Source: Nitrososphaera sp.
GTDB lineage: Archaea; Thermoproteota; Nitrososphaeria; Nitrososphaerales; Nitrososphaeraceae
DNA: 64,000 nucleotides
Assembly: GCA_029263715.1 (NCBI GenBank)
Contig: JAJUFP010000004.1
Span: 124,001-188,000, forward strand
Direction: 5' to 3'
A program made the translations under genes and the position numbers. Positions 1-8,200 of this stretch are shown here, in pieces (positions within the stretch are counted from its first letter, which is position 1; every line of letters begins with the position of its first letter). The notes beneath the pieces were generated by a model. That model searched no databases and was not told the DNA's origin. It worked only from the letters and a program-made list of their open reading frames with translations.

Positions 1-991
1 CCATGAAAACCGGCAGGAACACGTTCTTTGGATCCGCGATTCTCGCTTCCTGAATTATTATCAACATCTCGTCTTCTACGGTCAGCGGATAGTGGGTATC
101 CACATGGCTTTTCAGCCTGTCAAAGAGCGGCTCTATTATCTTGCCAGAGTGCGTATAGTCTATGGGGTTTGCCGTTGCAATTATCTTGACGTCCGGCTTA
201 AAGACAACAGGATAGGCACCGGTGGTGAACTTGCCTTCCTGAAGCACGCTTAACAGGGCCACCTGCTTTCTTGGGTCAAGCACCGGCAGCTCATCTATGC
301 ACAGTATGCCATGCCTTGCCTGCAAAAGCTGGCCGGCAGAATACGATTCCATGCTGTAAAGCTCGACTCCCTTCTTGGCTATCTTGATGGCATCTATCTG
401 GCCCACCAGATCCTTGACAGAGATGTCGGGAGTTGATAGTATGTACTTGAACCGGTCAATGCCGCTAACCCAGTCGATCTTGGTCTCAAGCTTGTCGTTT
501 CTGATGATATCTTCGCATTCCCGTGATACTGTAAATTCCGGCGTGGTGCGGATGATCTCTGAGCCGGTCAGCAATGCAACCAGATGATCCTCTGGAATGG
601 ATGTCGGAATATCATTGGTTATAGTCCCCCTGACAACGGGGATCGGAGAAAGTAGGTTCTTTGCAATGGCCTCTGCTATCTTGGTCTTTGCCTGCCCTAT
701 CTGGCCCACCAGTAAGATGTCGTGGCCGGACAGTATGGCCCTGTTGACGGCAGGAACGACATCATCATCGTAACCTATGATGCCAGGATAGGGGTGCTCC
801 CCGTTCTTTAGTTTGGCAACAAGATTACCACGAAGTTGTTCTTCAACGGTAACGTGTTTGTAGTTTATCTTGATCAGATCCCCCAGCGTCTTTACCTGCT
901 TGTAGTCCTCGGGTACTCCAGGCATCACTTCGTTGTATTTGGGTTTAGTACTGTAAGAGCGATGAACTGCTTCCTCTATCTTTGAACTCAT
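1..991 (-). CDS. Magnesium-chelatase/MoxR-type AAA+ ATPase (C-terminus off the window)
   Basis: The reading frame is open from ATG at 991 to the left edge, giving 330 residues without a stop. Residues about 87-96 carry a Walker A loop, GQIGQAKT, in the GxxGxAKT form seen in ChlI/BchI-like archaeal ATPases. ILCIDELP further on is Walker B, followed by a sensor-like IATANPIDY. Such proteins use ATP to remodel a partner, often encoded next door as a von Willebrand A-domain protein, which could lie beyond the edge. It is not a true cobalt or magnesium chelatase by any evidence here. The start is the first ATG and is followed by a charged N-terminus. Confidence 0.85.
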   Translation of the reverse strand, partial: MSSKIEEAVHRSYSTKPKYNEVMPGVPEDYKQVKTLGDLIKINYKHVTVEEQLRGNLVAKLKNGEHPYPGIIGYDDDVVPAVNRAILSGHDILLVGQIGQAKTKIAEAIAKNLLSPIPVVRGTITNDIPTSIPEDHLVALLTGSEIIRTTPEFTVSRECEDIIRNDKLETKIDWVSGIDRFKYILSTPDISVKDLVGQIDAIKIAKKGVELYSMESYSAGQLLQARHGILCIDELPVLDPRKQVALLSVLQEGKFTTGAYPVVFKPDVKIIATANPIDYTHSGKIIEPLFDRLKSHVDTHYPLTVEDEMLIIIQEARIADPKNVFLPVFM

Positions 992-1043
992 GTCGAGAAA
1001 TGAATTCCGGGGTACTTTACGGAAATTTAAATATTCTCAGATG

Positions 1044-1169
1044 TCAGTGGTTTTCAATAGCCAGTTCCAGGTCTCGAAGGTATTGTTCATATGCAAGCTC
1101 CTCCTCGGTCTTGGCCGTCTTTGAGATTACCTGCATTTTACTGGAGCTGACTTCCTTCCTAGAGTCCAT
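1044..1169 (-). CDS. Small acidic hypothetical protein, 41 aa
   Basis: This short frame runs from ATG at 1169 to TGA and lies upstream of, and in the same direction as, the AAA+ ATPase gene. It encodes a soluble helical peptide rich in Glu and Lys (KTAKTEEELAYEQYLRDLE). There is no membrane segment and no cysteine. Codon use is ordinary for the window. I do not recognise a family. The 50-nt spacing to the ATPase gene allows co-transcription. Confidence 0.5.
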   Translation of the reverse strand: MDSRKEVSSSKMQVISKTAKTEEELAYEQYLRDLELAIENH

Positions 1170-1383
1170 TTACCTTAACATATCTGGCAGGGCTCATCTT
1201 ATAATGATTTACACGAATCAAAACGCACATTATGATCAATTTTTTTTATAAAATGCCCGATCCTGATCAATATTGATTGTACGGCGGGCCTGACACAGGG
1301 CCATTGTTGTAAATATTTCAGGTTTTTTGGCCCAGACGCCCCAGCATGGTTTTTATTGCCGAATATACTCGCTGAATACTGAT

Positions 1384-1977
1384 TTGTCCGCTTCGGAGTA
1401 CAAGCACATACTCAGAATTGCCGGAAAGGACGTTGAGGGCAGCAAGAAACTGCTGGTTGCCCTTAGCGAAATTAAAGGCGTAGGTTACAATTTTGCCCAG
1501 GTGATAACGCAGTCTTTGAACATAAACCCGAACATGCGTGTAGGGTTCTTGACAGAAAAAGATCTTCATGAGATCGAACTGGCCATTTCCAACCCCGCAA
1601 AGGTTGGAGTACCTGAATGGTATCTGAACCGCAAGAAAGACATGGATATCGGTTCTACCCATCATCTCATAACATCGGATCTTGATTTTGCCGTATCTAA
1701 CGATGTCGACAGAGAAAAGACTGTCATGAGCTGGCGTGGCTACAGGCACATGTTTGGCCTGAGAGTAAGGGGTCAGTGCACCAGAACAACCGGAAGGAGA
1801 GGCGGAGCCGTCGGTGTCAAGAAGGTCAAGGCAGTCCCAGGCGCTGCTCCGGCTGCCGCAGGAGCTCCGGCGCCTGCAGGCAAGGAAGCAAAACCCGCTG
1901 CTGGCGCAGCTGCGCCGGCTGCAAAGCCTGCTGCGGCACCGGCAAGTGCCCCGGCCAAGGAGCCTGCAAAGAAATAG
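1384..1977 (+). CDS. rps13: Ribosomal protein S13 (uS13)
   Basis: Small-subunit head protein that contacts the P-site tRNA and bridges to the large subunit. The product begins (L/M)SASEYKHILRIAGKDVEG and contains the helix-two-turn-helix core. The conserved basic C-terminal block RGQCTRTTGRRGG is also present. After it comes an unusual tail of about 45 residues made almost only of Ala, Pro, Lys and Gly. The TTG at 1384 is chosen over the upstream in-frame codons because homology begins there and a TATA-like TTTTTATT lies about 31 nt upstream at 1349-1356. It is followed after 10 nt by rps4, the usual archaeal arrangement. Confidence 0.93.
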   Translation: MSASEYKHILRIAGKDVEGSKKLLVALSEIKGVGYNFAQVITQSLNINPNMRVGFLTEKDLHEIELAISNPAKVGVPEWYLNRKKDMDIGSTHHLITSDLDFAVSNDVDREKTVMSWRGYRHMFGLRVRGQCTRTTGRRGGAVGVKKVKAVPGAAPAAAGAPAPAGKEAKPAAGAAAPAAKPAAAPASAPAKEPAKK

Positions 1978-1987
1978 GGTGGTATGA

Positions 1988-2491
1988 ATGGGAGATCCTC
2001 GTAAGGCAAAGAAACTATTCCGCCGTCCAAGAAGCATATGGAGTACAGACCAGCTTGGCTCAGAGCTTCATGTCATGGGTTCCTACGGTCTGAGGAACAA
2101 GCGCGAGCTGTGGAAGGCACAGACAGAGGTCGCAAGGATCAGAAACCAGGCAAGAGCCCTGCTGGCACTTCCAACCGAGGTAAGATCTGAGAAGGAGAAA
2201 AGACTCCTCAACTTCCTTGCAAGGTACGGTCTGGTAAAGCAAGAAGCAACGCTTGATGATATCCTGAACTTGAAGGTAGAAGATCTTCTTGAAAGAAGGC
2301 TTCAGACCATAGTAATGAAGAAGGCCAGTGCCAAATCACCGTACCAGGCAAGGCAGATAGTAAGCCATGGACACGTTTCCATAGGCAACAGGAAGGTCAA
2401 TGTCCCCGGTTACATCGTCAGAAGTGAAGAGGAACCGGCCATACTGATCCACCTAGAGATGTCTGCCAGTCCGGCCAACCCACCTTCTTAA
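1988..2491 (+). CDS. rps4: Ribosomal protein S4 (uS4)
   Basis: Primary 16S rRNA-binding protein of the small subunit. The 167-aa product starts MGDPRKAKKLFRRP, typical of archaeal S4. It carries the S4 RNA-binding domain near residues 105-150, with the motif ARQIVSHGHVSIGNRKVNVPG. It sits 10 nt after rps13 and is clearly in the same operon. In many archaea rps11 and rpoD follow, but here T-rich terminator tracts follow instead, so the ribosomal operon is short. Confidence 0.95.
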   Translation: MGDPRKAKKLFRRPRSIWSTDQLGSELHVMGSYGLRNKRELWKAQTEVARIRNQARALLALPTEVRSEKEKRLLNFLARYGLVKQEATLDDILNLKVEDLLERRLQTIVMKKASAKSPYQARQIVSHGHVSIGNRKVNVPGYIVRSEEEPAILIHLEMSASPANPPS

Positions 2492-2518
2492 CTTCTTTTT
2501 TAATAACGAACTTTTTTA
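2492..2518 (+). terminator. T-rich transcription terminator after rps4
   Basis: Two oligo-T tracts (TTCTTTTTT and CTTTTTT), separated by TAATAACGAA, follow the rps4 stop directly. Archaeal RNA polymerase terminates at such U-rich stretches without needing a hairpin. The next gene lies on the other strand. Confidence 0.6.
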
Positions 2519-2600
2519 ACGAACAGCGTTTATGGTATGTTTTTTGATGTTGCAAAATTAGAATTTTTTAAAAAATAAAAAATGAAAAAGAGAGGCGCGG

Positions 2601-3254
2601 CTACTGTGAGTGCTCGCCTGCGGATGTTCTGAAGCTGTTTGTCGAGCCAACCGGAACGTCCGGAAAGTGCTCGCTCATCCTTGTCTCTGCGACTGCACCG
2701 GCCTCTGCAAGTATCCTGTCGACTTCCTCGCCGCTTGCATCAAATGCAAAGGACGTGTTGCCAAGGCTGCCAGCGCTCATCATGATGTCGCTGAAGACGC
2801 CGTTTATCTCGCCTAGTTCTCTGTCCACTTCGGGCATTACGCCTGCCAGTCCAGATCTTACTCTGGTCAATGCGCCCATTGCCGGTCCGATGGCCACCAT
2901 TACATCTCCAAGGTCGATGGTCGACTCGAGGCGGAGTTGTATCTGTTCTAGTGCCATCTTTAGCTGCGAGATCATCTTGATGGTCTTTCTTATCTGTGCA
3001 ATCTCGTTGGAAACCATCTTGCCTTGTTGAGCATCATGGCGCTGTAGAGAAGAAACTACCTGGTTGAACAGGGATTTTTCTTTGCCCTTCAGTTTCTCAA
3101 GAATAGCATCCAGCTTTTGATTCTGTGCCTGTATCTTGTTCTTTGCAAATTCGATTCTCGGTTTCAGTGGTTGCTGCGGCCCTAAGCTCTCTCTTACCTT
3201 ATCAGACATGCTTGGTTTATTGTCCTTAACCCAGTTGTTGCTGAAGCTCGTCAT
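2601..3254 (-). CDS. cdvB: CdvB-family ESCRT-III protein
   Basis: Member of the ESCRT-III/Snf7 family that polymerises at the division site of archaea using the Cdv system. The 217-aa product has the expected pattern. A basic helical N-terminus (LKPRIEFAKNKIQAQNQKLD) leads to long amphipathic helices through about residue 120. Then come the conserved glycine-rich stretch ending in the ESCRT helix MPEVDRELGEINGVFSDIM and an acidic C-terminal part. Thaumarchaeota carry several CdvB paralogues, and I cannot say which one this is. It is a single gene, convergent with rps4 and apart from the CdvA gene at 60.5 kb. Confidence 0.85.
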   Translation of the reverse strand: MTSFSNNWVKDNKPSMSDKVRESLGPQQPLKPRIEFAKNKIQAQNQKLDAILEKLKGKEKSLFNQVVSSLQRHDAQQGKMVSNEIAQIRKTIKMISQLKMALEQIQLRLESTIDLGDVMVAIGPAMGALTRVRSGLAGVMPEVDRELGEINGVFSDIMMSAGSLGNTSFAFDASGEEVDRILAEAGAVAETRMSEHFPDVPVGSTNSFRTSAGEHSQ

Positions 3255-3494
3255 GGCAACTAGGCATAGAAAATCTGATTAAATAGAAATGTCATAATTC
3301 AACAACCAACTGGTAATATTTTATAGACAAGTATTAGACTGCATGAAGTGTTACTAACGCTGAAGTCTCGTTGCACAAAAATCCCGGTATCTGAAATAGA
3401 TGAGGTGAGGCTTTGTGTGAAAAGTAGTTTTTATTCACAAAGCAAGGTGAATCGTTTTAAGGATACGACTAGTGCCTTAGATCAGCAGTCTCCT

Positions 3495-4004
3495 CTAACA
3501 AGTTCCGGGCCCAATGGCACCCCAATTTCTGTCCATCCATTTTTGGAAAGACTCATCCCACCAGATTCTTTGCATGTTCTCATCTAGAAGGTCTGCAATA
3601 TCCTGCAACCCTTTCTTTGTGATGAATCCCTCATAGTACGCAAACCAAAGCGAATCCCTGTTTTCCTTGATACGATTCCGGAGTTCCTCTTTTTCATTAT
3701 TCTGGTAGAGTTGCATGATTGACGTTATGAGATTCTTCACCTGGATTCTGTATTGTACAAGAAGATCCTTTCCTTTTTCAGTTGCGATGTAATCGTAAGT
3801 ATCATACAGCTTTGAGTTTGATTCTTTATCGATGTATCCCTTCTCAAGCAAACTGGTTATGATATACTCAAGATGTGATTCGAAGAGATTGGCATGTTCC
3901 AGTAGGCCATCCATGTCAGGGTTTATTGATTTCTTGTTCAGTTTTTCTATAATGGATAACAGCGTCATGTGAGTTCCGTCTTCCCTGACTTGGTTGACTG
4001 GCAA
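3495..4004 (-). CDS. Hypothetical protein with winged-helix-like N-terminus
   Basis: This 169-aa product is mostly helical. Residues about 14-80 look like a winged helix (two helices, then EKGYIDKESNSKLYDTYDYI and ATEKGKDLL), as in archaeal PadR/MarR-like regulators. The C-terminal half is charged and Trp-rich (IWWDESFQKWMDRNWG). TTG at 4004 is taken as the start because an AT-rich TATA-like tract (TTTTATTAATA) lies about 25 nt upstream on this strand. An internal ATG at 3968 is the alternative. The function is unknown. Confidence 0.6.
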   Translation of the reverse strand: MPVNQVREDGTHMTLLSIIEKLNKKSINPDMDGLLEHANLFESHLEYIITSLLEKGYIDKESNSKLYDTYDYIATEKGKDLLVQYRIQVKNLITSIMQLYQNNEKEELRNRIKENRDSLWFAYYEGFITKKGLQDIADLLDENMQRIWWDESFQKWMDRNWGAIGPGTC

Positions 4005-4135
4005 CGCTATGTAGATAGATCTATTAATAAAAAAAATCTTCTCTGAGATGAACTTTGTTAGTCATTGACTTATTGCACAAGGCTTCAGAATGGGAAAACA
4101 TTAAATCCAGTCTGCACAAAGCCGCATTGAACGTA

Positions 4136-4570
4136 ATGCCGAGAGCTAAAAAGGCCGAGACAGAAAGCAAGGAAGAGGGCCTGCCAAAATGGGCCGAAGA
4201 CGAGATTAAATCCGTCCAGTTTGGAAATCCAGAAGTAATCACAAGAGCTGGCTACATTCTGGATATATACGAAAAGGATCACAAAATAGACATCCAGGTC
4301 TACGAGCCGATTCCGGATGGAAGATCAATAGTTGAGGGCCTTGATGTTCCAAAATCCATGAAGATATCCGATTTTCTAAAGGGGTTCGTCTACGAATTCA
4401 AGATAAAGGTTCTGGCAGCGCCGCTGTCCGACAAGCTGGTCGAGCTTTTAAAAACAAAGTACAATATCGAGATGAAGGCCATCTACCAGTTTGAGCTGCA
4501 AGAGCTTACCCTGATGGATGTCGAGTCCGACGTTGCAGCATCTTCGCCAGAAGAAAGCGAGGACGACTAG
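4136..4570 (+). CDS. Conserved hypothetical protein, 144 aa
   Basis: A soluble protein with a Lys/Glu-rich N-terminus (MPRAKKAETESKEEG), a mixed alpha/beta core and an acidic tail ending SPEESEDD. I do not recognise a named domain. The ATG at 4136 is preferred over the in-frame TTG at 4055 because the upstream extension has different character and a TATA-like ACATTAAAT lies about 35 nt upstream. It ends 4 nt inside the end of the opposing SDR gene. Confidence 0.65.
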   Translation: MPRAKKAETESKEEGLPKWAEDEIKSVQFGNPEVITRAGYILDIYEKDHKIDIQVYEPIPDGRSIVEGLDVPKSMKISDFLKGFVYEFKIKVLAAPLSDKLVELLKTKYNIEMKAIYQFELQELTLMDVESDVAASSPEESEDD

Positions 4571-5358
4571 CCCAGCCTGCTTCTAAACAATGTCCCGCTT
4601 ATGGGCTGCACCACAAAAGGCAGGGTGTGCTTGAACCACACGGCTGCCCTCATGTAGAAGGGAACCACGATCTCAAGCCGAGGCGAGTTTGCAGCCCTCA
4701 ATATGGCTTTTGAGACGTTGCGTGGGTCAAGCGAATAATACGTGTAATTCGGGTTACGGCTCCCAAAGGATTCGTTGTTGAAAAAATCGGTCTTGACTGC
4801 AATGGGGCTTACCACCGTCACACCGACTCCGGTCCCGCGAAGTTCATGATGCAGCGCCTCAGAAAAGCCAAGCATGGCATACTTGGATGCAGAGTACCCG
4901 GCCAGACCTGCAACACCAAAGCTGGCGGCAAGGGATGCCACGTTGACTATATGGCCAGATCTTCTGGCGATCATGGAGTCCAGGAATGCCTTTGTGCAGT
5001 AGACCATGCCAAGATAGTTGGTGGCCATGACCGATTCTATCTGTTCTATGCTCTGATCCTTGACTGGGCCAAATACGGCAAAACCGGCATTGTTGACCAG
5101 GACATCGACTCGTCCAAACCTGTCAAGAACGCTTTTGCCCATGGCAGAAACCTGCTCCTTGCTTGATACGTCACAGACATGCTGGACAATCTGGCAATGT
5201 TGTTCTGATATCTCGGCTGCTAGCTTGGCCAGCCTTTCTTCGGACCGGCTGACTATGATGACTGTCTGGGCGCCTGCCTTGGCAAAATCGATGGATGCCT
5301 GCCTTCCGATGCCAGACGATGCGCCGGTTACAAGCACCACCTTGCCTGCAAAGTTCAT
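4567..5358 (-). CDS. Short-chain dehydrogenase/reductase
   Basis: NAD(P)-dependent oxidoreductase of the classical SDR family, 263 aa. The Rossmann dinucleotide motif TGASSGIG is near residue 11 and NNAG near residue 90. The catalytic Ser (NVASLA) is followed by YSASK. An Arg (VSRSEERL) right after beta-strand 2 suggests NADP(H). The substrate cannot be read from sequence. The downstream C-terminus is hydrophobic and may associate with membrane. It lies 16 nt after a flippase-like gene on the same strand, so the two may be co-transcribed and lipid-related, which is inference. Confidence 0.88.
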   Translation of the reverse strand: MNFAGKVVLVTGASSGIGRQASIDFAKAGAQTVIIVSRSEERLAKLAAEISEQHCQIVQHVCDVSSKEQVSAMGKSVLDRFGRVDVLVNNAGFAVFGPVKDQSIEQIESVMATNYLGMVYCTKAFLDSMIARRSGHIVNVASLAASFGVAGLAGYSASKYAMLGFSEALHHELRGTGVGVTVVSPIAVKTDFFNNESFGSRNPNYTYYSLDPRNVSKAILRAANSPRLEIVVPFYMRAAVWFKHTLPFVVQPISGTLFRSRLG

Positions 5359-5374
5359 GTCTAAAAAAGGTAGT

Positions 5375-6421
5375 TTACGCCTTATCTTGCTTGCTTTCTG
5401 TATTCAGGACTTTGGGGTTCTTGACTACGGTAAGCCTCATCAGGGCAGCCCAGAATATTGCAAGCGGCACATGGTAAGAGGCTATTCTCCATGCTATGAT
5501 CACGTTTAATTTCGAATCCTGTGCTATGGCCCCCAGATCTGGGATGCTGCTGAGGTTTGAGATATACGCCCAGATCCCAAGCTCTGCCAGCCCCGAGCCG
5601 CCTATCGTTAGAGGAAGGTTTCCAATAGCGTTTGAGGCAGATACCGCCATGAGCGATTCAAGAAGACCGACTCTCGAGTCCACGGCGTCGGCAAGGATCA
5701 GAAATGAGACTCCAAATGCAAGAAAAGACAGAAAGGTAAGTCCAAGTCCCACAGCAAACGGGCCGATGACCTTTGGCGAGTTAAAGTTCTCCCGGCTCAT
5801 GGTGCACAGGTCGGCAAGGGCCTTGTTTGTTTTGTTGGATATTTGCTCCGCCTTCTGCTTTGAAAGGAACCGGTTAATCAGTTTCTGGATGAATGCCGGG
5901 ATCTGCAGGTTTCGTTTTGCAGAGTACAGAACCAGGAAAAGCCAGAACCCAAAGGTGGGCAGCGCCACCACTATTACAGTGATCCCGATGGCCGTTCCGC
6001 CGTTGTATATGGCCAGGGCTCCTGCTATGAAGGCCAGGATGGTTACCACAAAGACATCGGCGATTATCTCCATCGTCGCGACCCATGCTGCCTTTCCCAC
6101 CGGAACGCCGTTTTTGGACATCCAGGCAATCCTCACAAATTCACCGCCAACGTAGGACGGCGTTGTCGAGGTTACAAACTCGCCGGCCAGCCGGGCCGAC
6201 ATGGTTTTGCCAGTCGAGCTGATGTCGTGTCCAATGAATTTTCTGACAAAGTACTTGAAGCGGTAGGCCTGAAGCATCACCCTTGTCACTGCCGCCACTG
6301 CAGAGGCCGCAAACGGCACCAGTCCAACGGCAAAGACATCCTGCGGCGAGACCTTTGTGGTGATGAACATTATGATGAACGGTACTATACTAGCAGGGAT
6401 GGCAGCGATTCGCCAGTTCAA
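5375..6421 (-). CDS. Flippase-like integral membrane protein (LPG synthase TM family)
   Basis: 348-aa membrane protein with about eight predicted transmembrane segments and the family hallmarks SARLAGEFVTSTTPSYVGGEF and, later, GNLPLTIGGSGLAELG. This is the transmembrane region found in lysylphosphatidylglycerol synthases and in archaeal 'flippase-like' (UPF0104) proteins, which often lie near lipid or glycosylation genes. It lacks the soluble aminoacyl-transfer domain, so lipid aminoacylation is unlikely. It is divergent from the GPN GTPase gene and upstream of the SDR gene. Confidence 0.82.
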   Translation of the reverse strand: MNWRIAAIPASIVPFIIMFITTKVSPQDVFAVGLVPFAASAVAAVTRVMLQAYRFKYFVRKFIGHDISSTGKTMSARLAGEFVTSTTPSYVGGEFVRIAWMSKNGVPVGKAAWVATMEIIADVFVVTILAFIAGALAIYNGGTAIGITVIVVALPTFGFWLFLVLYSAKRNLQIPAFIQKLINRFLSKQKAEQISNKTNKALADLCTMSRENFNSPKVIGPFAVGLGLTFLSFLAFGVSFLILADAVDSRVGLLESLMAVSASNAIGNLPLTIGGSGLAELGIWAYISNLSSIPDLGAIAQDSKLNVIIAWRIASYHVPLAIFWAALMRLTVVKNPKVLNTESKQDKA

Positions 6422-6494
6422 CCTTTGTTTTAGAAAGAAACAAGAACATAATAAATGTAAAGCAGATATACGACTTGGCAGCCCTTTAGGAAGG

Positions 6495-7247
6495 ATGGTT
6501 TATGCTATTTTCATTACCGGCACCGCTGGATCGGGAAAATCACTGCTGACATCACGGCTGATCCAGTGGTACCAGGATAACGGGGCCTTTCCTGCCAGCC
6601 TCAACCTTGACCCCGGGGCGGCTTCGCTGCCCTACAACCCGGATATCGACGTCCGGCAGTACATAGACATTTCAACTCTGATGGAAAACTTTGGTCTTGG
6701 TCCCAACGGGGCGCTGGTCATGGCAAGCGACATGATAGCCACCAGGCTGGATGAGATCCAGCAGCAGGTTGATGAGATAAACCCGGATTACCTGATAGTT
6801 GACACGCCGGGTCAGATAGAGCTTTTTGCTTTCAGGGCAAGCGGGCCGTACTTTGTAAGCAACCTGCAGGCGGACAACAAGGCTGTCTTGTTTGCATTTG
6901 ACGCCATGCTGGTATCGTCTCCGATAAACTTTGTTTCAATTTCCCTGCTGGCATCGTCTGTGAAGCTGCGCCTCAAGTGCCCCCAGGTCAACGTGCTTAC
7001 AAAAAGGGATCTGGTCCCAGACAAGCTGAAGGACATAATGGGCTGGGCCGGCTCAAACCAGACCCTTGAAGCGGCCCTAAATGAAGAAAAGGAAAGCGAG
7101 TATTCGCTTTTGAGCAAGGATCTGGCCAGAAGCCTGACAAGGGCAGGCTTTGCTCCCGGCCTTGTGGCCGTGTCCAGCACGACGATGGCCGGTCAGGTAA
7201 ACCTGGCTGCAGCGCTTGCGCGAACCCTTAATCTGGGGGAGGACTGA
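6495..7247 (+). CDS. GPN-loop GTPase
   Basis: Archaeal GPN-family GTPase related to Pyrococcus PAB0955 and to eukaryotic GPN1-3, which assist RNA polymerase II assembly. The product has a P-loop GTAGSGKS at residues 9-16 and the diagnostic Gly-Pro-Asn insert (LGPNGALV) near residue 73. It also has a Walker B/G3 DTPGQIE and NVLTKRDLV as the G4 motif. ATG at 6495 starts exactly at the conserved MVYAIFITGTAGSG and has a purine-rich AGGAAGG just before it. The longer in-frame extension upstream lacks homology. Confidence 0.9.
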   Translation: MVYAIFITGTAGSGKSLLTSRLIQWYQDNGAFPASLNLDPGAASLPYNPDIDVRQYIDISTLMENFGLGPNGALVMASDMIATRLDEIQQQVDEINPDYLIVDTPGQIELFAFRASGPYFVSNLQADNKAVLFAFDAMLVSSPINFVSISLLASSVKLRLKCPQVNVLTKRDLVPDKLKDIMGWAGSNQTLEAALNEEKESEYSLLSKDLARSLTRAGFAPGLVAVSSTTMAGQVNLAAALARTLNLGED

Positions 7248-7258
7248 CGAAAACAACC

Positions 7259-8200
7259 ATGAAATCGTGTGCTGCGTCTGCCCCGTCGTCAACAGCAAAC
7301 CTGGGTCCAGGCTACGACGTATTTGGCCTTGCTCTGGACGCCCTGCAAGATATAGTCAAGATAACCAAGGCTGCCGGAAAAGACGGCAGAATAGACATCA
7401 CAATGTTTTCTGACGTAAAGATACCGGCGGAAGCAGAGTCCAATTCTGCAGGCCTTGTCATAAAGAGGATGGCAAAGGAGTTTGGCATCGGTGACAATCT
7501 GAAAGTTGAGGTTAGAAAGGGCGTGCCCGCCGGCTACGGCATGGGCAGCAGCGCCGCATCAGCGGCCGCAGCGGCTGTTGCATTTAACAGGCTTTACAAC
7601 CTCAAGATACCAAAGAACAAGCTTGTCGAGTACGCCGCGGAAGGCGAGATAGCCAGCGCGGGGGCAAAACACTACGATAACGTGTCTGCGTCGCTTCTTG
7701 GCGGCTTCATCGTCTCCAGCATCCTGCCTGGCAAGCAGGTGCCGGAATTTATTAGGATCGAGCCGCCAAAGGACCTTGTGCTTGTGGTGGCAGTGCCTTC
7801 CATCCCTGTCCCCGCAAAAAAGACAGAGGTGGCAAGAAGCGTGCTTCCAAAAGAGGTGCCGCTGAAAAGCGTTGTCCACAATGTTTCTGGTGCCAGCACG
7901 ATAGTTGCCGGGTTTGCCCTCAAAGATGTCGATGTCATTGCAAGAGGCATCAACGATGTCATCGTCGAGCCGGCAAGAAAGCACCTCATCCCCGGCTACG
8001 ATAGTGTGCGCTCCCACGCCCTTGAGGCAGGCGCCCTTGCCGTGACCATAAGCGGGGCCGGGCCGTCGATGATTGCATTTTTGAAAACAAGCAAGAAAGC
8101 AAAAAAGGTGGCCGCAGCCATGGCCGCAGGCTTTAAGGAAGCAGGCGTCCAGTGCCGCACCTTTACCTGCAGGCCAAGCAACGGATCGCGGGTTGTCTAG
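7259..8200 (+). CDS. thrB: Homoserine kinase (GHMP family)
   Basis: Phosphorylates L-homoserine with ATP, the fourth step of threonine synthesis from aspartate. The 313-aa product has the GHMP N-terminal motif PSSTANLGPGYDVFGLAL, the ATP-binding loop VPAGYGMGSSAASAAAA, and the C-terminal motif AVTISGAGPSMIAF. These fit ThrB better than other GHMP kinases because of the FGLAL and MGSSAASA context. It follows the GPN GTPase gene by 11 nt, so it is probably co-transcribed. It is convergent with the crotonase gene, with no gap. Confidence 0.92.
   Translation: MKSCAASAPSSTANLGPGYDVFGLALDALQDIVKITKAAGKDGRIDITMFSDVKIPAEAESNSAGLVIKRMAKEFGIGDNLKVEVRKGVPAGYGMGSSAASAAAAAVAFNRLYNLKIPKNKLVEYAAEGEIASAGAKHYDNVSASLLGGFIVSSILPGKQVPEFIRIEPPKDLVLVVAVPSIPVPAKKTEVARSVLPKEVPLKSVVHNVSGASTIVAGFALKDVDVIARGINDVIVEPARKHLIPGYDSVRSHALEAGALAVTISGAGPSMIAFLKTSKKAKKVAAAMAAGFKEAGVQCRTFTCRPSNGSRVV

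Noticed and set aside
85..991. Unusual Walker A (GQIGQAKT) in the AAA+ ATPase
   Set aside because: The GxxGxAKT form is normal in this chelatase-like archaeal group, so it is not a defect.
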